A stretch of 6,086 bases of DNA from BMS3Abin12 sp964487445. Lineage in GTDB: Bacteria > Pseudomonadota > Gammaproteobacteria > 21-64-14. Of this stretch, positions 1 to 5,640 are shown one piece after another. Position 1 is the first letter of the stretch. Each line of letters begins with the position of its first letter. Position numbers and translations under genes: made by a program. Under the pieces are notes generated by a model that was not told the origin of the DNA, did not search any database, and was given only the letters and a program-made list of their open reading frames with translations. Where the stretch lies: NCBI GenBank assembly GCA_964487445.1, contig CAZAQG010000113.1, forward strand, positions 1-6,086. The letters run 5' to 3'.

Positions 1-255
1 GTCACATTTGGCCCAGGTCTCGTTCCCGGCGAATTTTCCTGGCAATGACCGGGAGTCCATACAGTGATGATATGGCTCCACCGGGTCCGGCCGCGTGGTA
101 CTGAGCGGCACAATCGTGCAGAGCTGGTTGCTGCGCCGCGGGCGCGGCGAGACCACCACAACCGGGCGTTTCTTGATCATCTCCGGGGCCACAAATCCGG
201 TATTGAAATCACACATCAGAACCATGCCCGGTTTGGGGTGGAAGGTGAGGGCCAT
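1..255 (-). CDS. PemK/MazF-family toxin, 3' end cut off by the window edge
   Basis: Reading leftwards from ATG at 255, 85 codons stay open to base 1, so the C-terminal part is missing. The N-terminus reads MALTFHPKPGMVLMCDF, followed by a glycine-phenylalanine turn, then EMIKKRPVVVVSPRPRR (residues 25-41) and CTIVPLSTT (46-54). A GxVxxxDF strand, a KxRPVVVVSP strand with a conserved arginine (Arg30 here), and an IVPLST strand are the hallmarks of the PemK/MazF fold. Members are usually sequence-specific mRNA endoribonucleases that act in the cytoplasm and are held by a cognate antitoxin. An AAGGA ribosome site lies 10 nt before the ATG, and the frame is closed by a stop a short way upstream, which supports this start. 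No antitoxin is visible just upstream, where MazE-type partners normally sit; the upstream fragment ends 72 nt away and looks broken. The partner could lie beyond the left edge, or this may be one of the stand-alone family members. Family assignment is firm; activity is not shown. Confidence 0.85.
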   Translation of the reverse strand, partial: MALTFHPKPGMVLMCDFNTGFVAPEMIKKRPVVVVSPRPRRSNQLCTIVPLSTTRPDPVEPYHHCMDSRSLPGKFAGNETWAKCD

Positions 256-327
256 CCGCCTTAAGTCCTTTTGGCTGCATCAGAAATCTGCCCCATATCC
301 GTTGACGACCCATCCGGGCCACCTCGG

Positions 328-450
328 TCAGCGACCCCGCTTGAGTTTGTTGAGCGGCCCCTTGGAGAGCCGCGCGGTTTCGGGCATGTGCCGGTTGGCC
401 CAGCCCATCATGGCCTCCGGCACCGGCAAGCGGAACTTACCGCCGTCAAC
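328..450 (-). pseudogene. Short coding remnant of unknown family, upstream of the toxin
   Basis: This minus-strand frame runs 40 codons to a TGA at 330-328. It is bounded upstream by a TAG at 453-451, and the frame stays open for eight more codons beyond that, to another TAG at 480-478. In the 40 codons, 35 end in G or C, which is what a real gene in a GC-rich genome shows and is hard to explain by chance. The peptide begins VDGGKFRLPVPEAMMGW and ends in a basic tail, LNKLKRGR. I do not recognise the family. The TAG sits where a tyrosine codon (TAC or TAT) would read naturally (GV-Y-VDGG), so the simplest view is the C-terminal stub of a decayed gene. Another possibility is a very small gene starting at ATG 411 or 408, since GGAGG lies 5 nt before 408, although that GGAGG is also just the Pro-Glu-Ala codons. 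It is read in the same direction as the toxin and ends 72 nt before it; whether they were once one unit is unknown. Confidence 0.4.
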
Positions 451-738
451 CTACACGCCATCACTGCGCCTGGCCTGCTACAACCGGACAGATGTTCTGC
501 CTGCAGCGTAAAGAAACCGCCCCTCCCAGGATGTTTATCTGTCAAGCTGCCGCTGGATCTGAGGGAAATTCAGCAACTGGTGGAGATTCCGTCGTCCCAC
601 TGGCGCACCTTTGTATCTGGACGCGCTGTTGTCCTGTGTTTTTCGCCGAAGGTGCAGGAAATCCGCCCTTGGGGCCAATATAGCACACGGGAAATAACGG
701 GTTGGCCGCCGGGCGGGGGCGGGAATATCGAGCGATCC
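451..738. other. Non-coding or decayed stretch between the remnant and bioA
   Basis: No reading frame here has convincing coding features on either strand. All six frames are broken by stops or have third-position composition that is not gene-like, and no peptide is recognisable. The part from about 485 to 695 is visibly richer in A and T than the genes to its right, with words such as GTTTATCT and TATAGCAC. This fits acquired or decaying DNA next to a toxin gene. I see no tRNA, no transposase fragment, no terminal inverted repeats and no CRISPR-like repeats. A possible minus-strand promoter at 677-685 is listed separately. Confidence 0.5.
677..685 (-). promoter_or_regulatory. Possible extended -10 promoter reading towards the toxin
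   Basis: On the minus strand TGC is followed by TATATT (682-677), giving the TGnTATAAT form of an extended -10 element with five of six matches in the hexamer. No good -35 hexamer lies 16 to 18 nt upstream. Transcription would begin near 670 and run through the remnant to the toxin gene at 255. This is the best promoter candidate for the left-hand genes, but it is a single short motif in a relatively AT-rich patch, so chance is quite possible. Confidence 0.25.
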
Positions 739-756
739 GGCCGGCCAAGGCCGGCC
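739..756. repeat. GGCCGGCC inverted repeat directly after the bioA stop
   Basis: Two copies of GGCCGGCC (739-746 and 749-756) flank an AA. Each copy is itself a palindrome, so the pair is both a direct and an inverted repeat. In the bioA transcript it starts on the base after the TAG stop and can fold into a very stable 6 to 7 bp all-GC hairpin. No run of U follows, so it is not a standard intrinsic terminator. It resembles REP-like extragenic palindromes found after genes in GC-rich proteobacteria, and it may stabilise the mRNA 3' end or slow polymerase. The copy number elsewhere in the genome would show whether it is a dispersed repeat. Confidence 0.6.
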
Positions 757-2109
757 CTACGGGTCGCGGGTCGCGAGGTCGATGCCCTCGCGGGCGACTT
801 CGGCCATGAGGTCGATCTCGGCATCGGTGACGATATAGGGAGGCATGAAATAGACGACGTCGCCGAGCGGGCGCAGGAGCACGCCGCGGCGCAGGCCGTG
901 GCGGTAGACGGCGAGGCCGCGCCGTTCCTGCCAGGGGTAGGGTTCACGACGCGCTTTGTCGCGGACCATCTCGATGGCGAGGATCATGCCGGTCTGGCGG
1001 ACCTCGGCGACGTGCGGGTGATCGGCGAGGTCCGCGGTGGCTCGCGCCATGCGTGCCGCGCGGCGACGGTTGTCTCCGAGTACCGGCGTGCGCTCGAACA
1101 GATCGAGGGTGGCGAGCGCGGCGCGGCAGCCGAGGGGGTTGCCGGTGTAGCTGTGCGAGTGCAGAAACGCGCGCAGGCTCCGGTGGTCGTCGTAGAAGGC
1201 CTCGTAGACCGCGTCCGTGGTGAGCACGACGGACAGCGGGAGATAACCGCCGGTCAGCCCCTTCGACAGGCACAAGAAGTCGGGCCGGATACCGGCCTGC
1301 TCGCAGGCGAACATCGTGCCCGTGCGCCCGAAGCCGACGGCGATTTCATCGGCGATGAGGTGCACGCCGTAGCGCTCGCAGGCCGCGCGCAGCAGTTCCA
1401 GGTACACGGGGTGGTACATGCGCATGTGCCCGGCGCACTGCACCAGCGGCTCGATGATCACCGCACAGAGCGATGCGGCGTGGCGTTCCAGCGCCTCCTC
1501 CATGTGCCGGAACATCTCCCGGGTGTGTTCCTCCCAGGAGCGCCCCGGCGCGCGCGCAAAGCAATCCGGAGACGGGACCGTGACCGGCTCGAGCAGCAGC
1601 GGGCGGTAGGTGTCCTTGTAGAGCGCCACGTCCCCGACCGCCAGCGCCCCCAGGGTCTCGCCGTGATAGCTGTTGGACAAGTTGAGGAAGCGCGTCTTGC
1701 CGCTCTGCCCGAGGTTGCGCCAATAGTGGAAACTCATCTTGATCGCGACTTCGACCGCGGAGGAACCGTTGTCGGCGTAGAAGCAGCGGCTCAGGCCGGG
1801 CGGCGCGATGCGCACCAGCCGCTCGGAGAGTTCCACCACCGGGCGGTGCGTGAAACCCGCGAGCAGTACGTGTTCCAGAGTGTCGAGCTGCTCGCGCAGT
1901 GCGGCGTTGATCGAGGGGTGGCAATGACCGAAGAGGTTCACCCACCAGGAACTCACCGCGTCCAGATAGCGGTTGCCGTCGAAGTCCTCCAGGTAGGCAC
2001 CCGCGGCGCGACGCACCGGGATCGGCGGCAGCGTCTCGTGGTCCTTCATCTGGGTGCAGGGATGCCACAGGACCGAGAGGTCGCGGCGGATCAGTTCGTC
2101 GTTGTCCAT
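757..2109 (-). CDS. bioA: Adenosylmethionine-8-amino-7-oxononanoate aminotransferase (DAPA synthase)
   Basis: A cytoplasmic, PLP-dependent class III aminotransferase of biotin synthesis, converting 8-amino-7-oxononanoate to 7,8-diaminononanoate; in most bacteria SAM is the amino donor. The protein is 450 residues, close to the family norm (E. coli 429). Visible landmarks are HPCTQMKDHE (16-25), SSWW in the substrate pocket (53-56), the PLP-phosphate loop NGSS (114-117), SYHGE (147-151), DEIAVGFGRTG (254-264) with PLP-binding Asp254, the Schiff-base Lys283 in LSKGLTGGYLP, HSHSYTGNP (317-325) and RPLGD (413-417) with the substrate-carboxylate Arg413. The usual QGAGGMRMYHP reads QCAGHMRMYHP here (224-234), a local change of two glycines. 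The start is ATG 2109, because family members begin just before the RRDLSVLWHPCTQ region; the frame is open further upstream but offers no good start codon there. The ribosome site is weak. It is the last gene of the operon, 59 bases after metF, which fits a SAM-using enzyme made together with MetK. Confidence 0.96.
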   Translation of the reverse strand: MDNDELIRRDLSVLWHPCTQMKDHETLPPIPVRRAAGAYLEDFDGNRYLDAVSSWWVNLFGHCHPSINAALREQLDTLEHVLLAGFTHRPVVELSERLVRIAPPGLSRCFYADNGSSAVEVAIKMSFHYWRNLGQSGKTRFLNLSNSYHGETLGALAVGDVALYKDTYRPLLLEPVTVPSPDCFARAPGRSWEEHTREMFRHMEEALERHAASLCAVIIEPLVQCAGHMRMYHPVYLELLRAACERYGVHLIADEIAVGFGRTGTMFACEQAGIRPDFLCLSKGLTGGYLPLSVVLTTDAVYEAFYDDHRSLRAFLHSHSYTGNPLGCRAALATLDLFERTPVLGDNRRRAARMARATADLADHPHVAEVRQTGMILAIEMVRDKARREPYPWQERRGLAVYRHGLRRGVLLRPLGDVVYFMPPYIVTDAEIDLMAEVAREGIDLATRDP

Positions 2110-2168
2110 GCAGAGGCCTGCGCGGGTCGGTTCCGGAGGGATCGGCCGCCCGCCGGGGTACTTTCCTC

Positions 2169-3068
2169 TTACCGGATCGGCCCCGGCGCCGCCGTGTCGG
2201 GCGTGCTGAGACGCCCGAGCCCGAGGTTCTCCCAGATCGCCAGGCTCGGGACGGCTTGGTTGAGGGTGTAGAAGTGCAGTCCCGGGGCGCCCGCCTCCAG
2301 CAGGCGCCGGCACAGATCGCTCACCACCTCGGTACCGAAGGCGCGGATCGAGTCGCGATCGTCACCGAAGTCCTCGAGACGTTTGCGGATCCAGCGCGGG
2401 ATCTCGGCTCCGCAGGCGTCGGAGAAGCGTGCGAGCCGGTTGTGGTTGGTAATCGGCATGATGCCCGGCACGATCGGCAGGTCGAGGCCCCGCGCCTCGC
2501 ACTCGTCCACGAACCGGAGATAGGCGTCGGCGTTGTAGAAGTACTGCGTGATCGCGCCGTCGGCGCCGGCCTCGACCTTGCGTTGGAAATTCAGCAGGTC
2601 CGCCCTGGCTCCGCGCGCCTGGGGATGGACCTCGGGGTAGGCCGCCACTTCGATGAAGAAGTGGCGCCCGGTCTCGGCGCGGATGAAGGCCACCAGGTCG
2701 GCGGCGTAGCGGAACTCGCGCGGGCCGCCGGTACCGCTGCCCGAGGGCAGGTCGCCGCGCAGGGCGACGATGTGGCGTATGCCCTCGTCCCGGTAACGGC
2801 TCAGGATCGCGCGCACGCCCTCGCGGGTGGCCTCGATGCAGGAGAGGTGCGGCGCGGCCTCGATGCCGGACTCGCGCTGGATCTCGGCGACCGTCTCGAA
2901 GGTGCGCTCGCGGGTCGAGCCGCCCGCCCCGAAGGTGACCGAGAAGAAACGCGGCCCGAGTGCGGCCAGGCGGGCGCGGACTCGACGCAGCTTCTCCACT
3001 CCTTCCGGCGTCTTCGGCGGGAAGAACTCGAAGCTGTATACCGGATTGTGCCGCTTCTGGGATTCCAT
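2169..3068 (-). CDS. metF: Methylenetetrahydrofolate reductase
   Basis: A flavoenzyme that reduces 5,10-methylene-tetrahydrofolate to 5-methyl-tetrahydrofolate with FAD and NAD(P)H, supplying the methyl group that turns homocysteine into methionine. The 299-residue protein has the normal bacterial length (E. coli 296) and is a single TIM-barrel catalytic domain with no C-terminal regulatory domain like the eukaryotic one. Visible motifs are SFEFFPPK near the N-terminus with the catalytic glutamate (Glu14), VTFGAGGSTR (44-53), HLSCIEATR (74-82), ALRGDLP with the folate-contacting aspartate (Asp106), FIEVAAYPEVHP (138-149), ADGAITQYFYN (169-179) with Gln175, and PGIMPITN (201-208). The start is uncertain: ATG 3068 gives MESQKRHN, while an in-frame GTG at 3074 adds two residues and lies nearer a weak GGGG ribosome site. 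I chose ATG. The 37-base gap after ahcY is mostly a GC hairpin, so translation is likely coupled to ahcY. Confidence 0.96.
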   Translation of the reverse strand: MESQKRHNPVYSFEFFPPKTPEGVEKLRRVRARLAALGPRFFSVTFGAGGSTRERTFETVAEIQRESGIEAAPHLSCIEATREGVRAILSRYRDEGIRHIVALRGDLPSGSGTGGPREFRYAADLVAFIRAETGRHFFIEVAAYPEVHPQARGARADLLNFQRKVEAGADGAITQYFYNADAYLRFVDECEARGLDLPIVPGIMPITNHNRLARFSDACGAEIPRWIRKRLEDFGDDRDSIRAFGTEVVSDLCRRLLEAGAPGLHFYTLNQAVPSLAIWENLGLGRLSTPDTAAPGPIR

Positions 3069-3075
3069 GCGCACA

Positions 3076-3098
3076 CGCCGCCCCGCGCCCCGGCGGCG
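3076..3098 (-). promoter_or_regulatory. GC hairpin in the ahcY-metF gap, over the metF ribosome-binding region
   Basis: In the transcript CGCCGCC (3098-3092) can pair fully with GGCGGCG (3082-3076) around a nine-base loop, GGGGCGCGG. The hairpin starts 7 nt after the ahcY stop and ends 7 nt before the metF ATG, so it holds the only G-rich, Shine-Dalgarno-like bases available to metF. No U run follows, so it is unlikely to terminate transcription. A ribosome finishing ahcY would reach the hairpin and could open it, which would tie metF translation to that of ahcY. The pairing is seen in the sequence; the role is inferred. Confidence 0.45.
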
Positions 3099-3105
3099 CC
3101 GAGGC

Positions 3106-4422
3106 TCAGTAGCGATAGTAGTCCGGCTTGTACGGTCCCTCCACGGGGACCCCGATATATTGGGCCTGCTCCGGGGTGAGCGTGGTGAGGTGCACGTCGA
3201 TCTTCTTCAGGTGCAGCCGCGCCACCTTCTCGTCCAGATTCTTGGGCAACACGTAGACCCGGTGTTCATACTTGCCGGGGCTGTTCCACAGCTCGATCTG
3301 CGCCAGCACCTGGTTGGTGAAGGAGTTGGACATGACGAAGCTCGGGTGCCCGGTGGCGCACCCCAGGTTCACGAGCCGGCCCTCGGCGAGCAGGATGATG
3401 CGCTTGCCGTCCGGGAAGATCACGTGGTCGACCTGCGGCTTGATGTTCTCCCACGGATACCGGCGCAACGCCGCGACCTCGATCTCCGAGTCGAAGTGGC
3501 CGATGTTGCACACGATGGCCTGGCCCTTCATGCGCTTCATGTGCTCGTGGGTGATCACGCTCATGTTGCCGGTGGCGGTGACGAAGATGTCGGCCACCGG
3601 GCAGGCCTCGTCCATGGTTACCACCCGGTAACCCTCCATGGCCGCCTGCAGCGCACAGATCGGATCGATCTCGGTGATCCAGACCGTGGCGCCGAGCCCG
3701 CGCAGCGACTGCGCACAACCCTTTCCCACCTCGCCGAAGCCGAGCACCACGGCGATCTTGCCGGCGATCATCACGTCGGTGGCACGCTTGATGCCGTCAA
3801 CCAACGACTCGCGGCAGCCGTAGAGATTGTCGAACTTGGACTTGGTGACCGAATCGTTGACGTTGAAGGCCGCGGCCCTGAGCGTGCCCTCGCGCTGCAT
3901 ATCGTAGAGACGATGCACGCCGGTGGTGGTCTCCTCGGACAACCCGCGCACGTCCTTGAGCAGATCCGGGTATTTCTCGTGCATGACCAGGGTCAGATCA
4001 CCGCCGTCGTCGAGCAGCAGGTTGGGCCGCCAGCCGTCCGGGCCGAAGATGGTCTGATCGACGCACCACCAGTACTCCTCCTCGGTCTCGCCCTTCCACG
4101 CGAACACCGGCACCCCCGACGCGGCGATCGCGGCGGCGGCGTGGTCCTGGGTGGAGAAGATGTTGCAGGAGGACCAGCGGACCTCGGCGCCGAGATCGAC
4201 CAGCGCCTCGATCAGCACCGCGGTCTGGATGGTCATGTGCAGACAGCCGACGATGCGGGCGCCCTGGAGGGGTTTCTTGCCCCGGTATTCCTCGCGCAGG
4301 GTCATCAGGCCCGGCATCTCGGTCTCCGCGATGCGGATCTCCTTGCGGCCCCAGTCGGCCAGCCCGATATCGGCGACCTTGTAATCGGGGTCCAGGTTCT
4401 GAACCGGTTGACTGCTCATCAT
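3106..4422 (-). CDS. ahcY: Adenosylhomocysteinase (S-adenosyl-L-homocysteine hydrolase)
   Basis: An NAD-containing cytoplasmic enzyme, usually tetrameric, that splits S-adenosylhomocysteine into adenosine and homocysteine, removing the product that inhibits methyltransferases. Taken from ATG 4422 the protein has 438 residues and aligns by eye along its whole length with the human enzyme (432). Landmarks are YKVADIGLADWGRKEI (14-29), GCLHMT (59-64) with His62, SSCNIFSTQDHAAAAI (84-99), DDGGDL (138-143), SEETTTGVH (162-170), NVNDSVTKSKFDN (187-199) with Lys194, Asp198 and Asn199, the NAD loop GFGEVGKG (228-235), CNIGHFD (305-311) with His309, and the C-terminal KPDYYRY, whose Lys432 and Tyr436 reach the NAD of the neighbouring subunit. 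It lacks the insertion of about 40 residues after DDGGD found in Pseudomonas-type enzymes. Three ATG codons stand in tandem (4425, 4422, 4419); GAGGAG is 3, 6 and 9 nt before them, so 4422 fits best. It follows metK by 36 bases. Confidence 0.97.
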   Translation of the reverse strand: MMSSQPVQNLDPDYKVADIGLADWGRKEIRIAETEMPGLMTLREEYRGKKPLQGARIVGCLHMTIQTAVLIEALVDLGAEVRWSSCNIFSTQDHAAAAIAASGVPVFAWKGETEEEYWWCVDQTIFGPDGWRPNLLLDDGGDLTLVMHEKYPDLLKDVRGLSEETTTGVHRLYDMQREGTLRAAAFNVNDSVTKSKFDNLYGCRESLVDGIKRATDVMIAGKIAVVLGFGEVGKGCAQSLRGLGATVWITEIDPICALQAAMEGYRVVTMDEACPVADIFVTATGNMSVITHEHMKRMKGQAIVCNIGHFDSEIEVAALRRYPWENIKPQVDHVIFPDGKRIILLAEGRLVNLGCATGHPSFVMSNSFTNQVLAQIELWNSPGKYEHRVYVLPKNLDEKVARLHLKKIDVHLTTLTPEQAQYIGVPVEGPYKPDYYRY

Positions 4423-4428
4423 CATCGA

Positions 4429-4434
4429 CTCCTC
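4429..4434 (-). promoter_or_regulatory. ahcY ribosome-binding site GAGGAG facing three tandem ATGs
   Basis: GAGGAG on the minus strand lies 3 nt from the first ATG (4425), 6 from the second (4422) and 9 from the third (4419). Usual spacing is about 5 to 9 nt, so the second or third ATG is the likelier start, and mixed N-termini are possible. The site lies in the 36-base gap after the metK stop, which is too short to hold a separate SAH riboswitch. Confidence 0.75.
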
Positions 4435-4458
4435 AACGGTTATCCGTGCCGCGGCGGC

Positions 4459-5628
4459 TCAGCCGGCGGCCTTCACTGCGGCGGCATCGCGCAACAACCC
4501 GGCGCGATCGGTGTTCTCCCAGGGGAAGCCCGCGTCCTCACGGCCGAAGTGACCGTAGGCGGCGGTCGCGGCGTAGACCGGGCGCAGCAGGTCGAGCATG
4601 CGAATCAGCCCGCCCGGACGCAGATCGAAGTGCTCGCGCACCAACCTCACCAAACGATCGTCGTCCACCTTGCCCGTGCCGAAGGTCTGCACGCTGATCG
4701 AGGTGGGCTCGGCCACGCCGATGGCGTAGGAGAGTTGGATCTCGCAACGCTCGGCAAGACCCGCGGCGACGATATTCTTCGCTACGTACCGACAGGCATA
4801 GGCCGCGGAGCGATCCACCTTGGAGGGATCCTTCCCGGAGAAGGCGCCGCCGCCGTGGCGCGCCATGCCGCCGTAGGTATCGACGATGATCTTGCGCCCG
4901 GTCAGCCCGCAGTCGCCGAGCGGCCCGCCGACCACGAAGCGCCCGGTGGGATTGATGTGCACCTTGGTCTCGCGCCGCAACCACTCCGGCGGCAGGACCG
5001 GGCGGATGATCTCCTCCATCACCGCCTCGTGCAGTTCCCGCTCGCCGATGTCCGGGGCGTGCTGGGTGGAGAGCACCACGGTATCGATGCCCACCGGGCG
5101 GTCCTTCTCGTAGCGCAGGGTCACCTGGCTCTTGGCGTCCGGACGCAACCAGGGCAGCACCCCGCTCTTGCGTACCTCGGCCTGGCGACGCACCAGGCGA
5201 TGCGCATAGGTGATCGGCGCGGGCATCAGCACGTCGGTCTCGCTGGTCGCATAGCCGAACATCATGCCCTGATCCCCGGCGCCCTGGGTCTCGGGCGTGC
5301 CCCGGTCGACGCCCTGGGCAATGTCCGGGGATTGCTTGCCGATGCCGGAGAGCACCGCGCAGGTGGCCGCGTCGAAGCCCATCTCCGAGTTCGTGTAGCC
5401 GATGCGCGCGATGGTCTCGCGGGCCAGCGTCTCGACGTCGAAGGTCGCGGTGGTGGTGACCTCGCCGGCGAACAACACCATTCCCGTCTTGATCAGGGTC
5501 TCGCACGCCACATGCGCGTGGGGGTCCTGGGCCAGGATCGCATCCAGGATGGTGTCCGAGAGTTGGTCCGCCATCTTGTCCGGGTGGCCCTCGGACACGG
5601 ATTCGGAGGTAAAGAGATAGTTGTTCAA
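4459..5628 (-). CDS. metK: Methionine adenosyltransferase (S-adenosylmethionine synthetase)
   Basis: A cytoplasmic enzyme that makes SAM from methionine and ATP, releasing phosphate and pyrophosphate; active sites form between subunits and need Mg2+ and K+. The 389-residue protein matches the family length (E. coli 384). With numbering one above E. coli, the catalytic and metal residues are all present: His15, Asp17 and Lys18 in GHPDK, Glu43, Gln99 in GKQSPDI, Asp164 and Lys166 in RPDAKSQ, Asp239, Lys246, Lys266 in GGGAFSGKD and Lys270 in DPSK. The signature GAGDQGMMFGYA is at 116-127. The start is a TTG. A TTG at 5634 directly abuts AAGGAG and cannot use it; the TTG at 5628 lies 6 nt after AAGGAG and gives MNNYLFTSESVSEGHPDK, as in relatives. 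No in-frame ATG is suitable. It is the first gene of the operon, behind a long folded leader, and probably sets expression for ahcY, metF and bioA. Confidence 0.98.
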   Translation of the reverse strand: MNNYLFTSESVSEGHPDKMADQLSDTILDAILAQDPHAHVACETLIKTGMVLFAGEVTTTATFDVETLARETIARIGYTNSEMGFDAATCAVLSGIGKQSPDIAQGVDRGTPETQGAGDQGMMFGYATSETDVLMPAPITYAHRLVRRQAEVRKSGVLPWLRPDAKSQVTLRYEKDRPVGIDTVVLSTQHAPDIGERELHEAVMEEIIRPVLPPEWLRRETKVHINPTGRFVVGGPLGDCGLTGRKIIVDTYGGMARHGGGAFSGKDPSKVDRSAAYACRYVAKNIVAAGLAERCEIQLSYAIGVAEPTSISVQTFGTGKVDDDRLVRLVREHFDLRPGGLIRMLDLLRPVYAATAAYGHFGREDAGFPWENTDRAGLLRDAAAVKAAG

Positions 5629-5634
5629 TTTCAA

Positions 5635-5640
5635 CTCCTT
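5635..5640 (-). promoter_or_regulatory. metK ribosome-binding site AAGGAG that decides a TTG start
   Basis: AAGGAG reads on the minus strand from 5640 to 5635. The next codons are TTG AAA TTG AAC AAC. The first TTG has zero spacing and the second has 6 nt, so the second (5628) is the start. CTCC just upstream makes the local sequence CTCCAAGGAG self-complementary, but the two-base gap is too short to close a hairpin by itself. Confidence 0.8.

Noticed and set aside
16..20. Cysteine in HPCTQ of BioA where E. coli has tyrosine (HPYTS); positions are protein residues 16-20, encoded at bases 2050-2064
   Set aside because: From memory, the Pseudomonas-type BioA has the same HPCTQMKDHE, so it is a subfamily trait and not a defect.
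2156..2168. AAGAGGAAAG just after the metF stop as the bioA ribosome site
   Set aside because: No in-frame ATG, GTG or TTG follows at a workable distance; the family-consistent ATG is about 50 bases further on.
271..2271. A 666-codon open frame on the plus strand, antisense to bioA
   Set aside because: It is a shadow frame: bioA on the other strand has complete family motifs, and the plus-strand translation shows the compositional bias of antisense GC-rich DNA with no recognisable domain.
2256..3179. A 307-codon open frame on the plus strand across metF
   Set aside because: It lies fully opposite metF and the end of ahcY, shows no domain, and has the same antisense bias.
4426..4458. A possible SAH riboswitch before ahcY
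   Set aside because: SAH riboswitches are known before ahcY in some beta- and gammaproteobacteria, but this gap is only about 35 bases and holds just the ribosome site.
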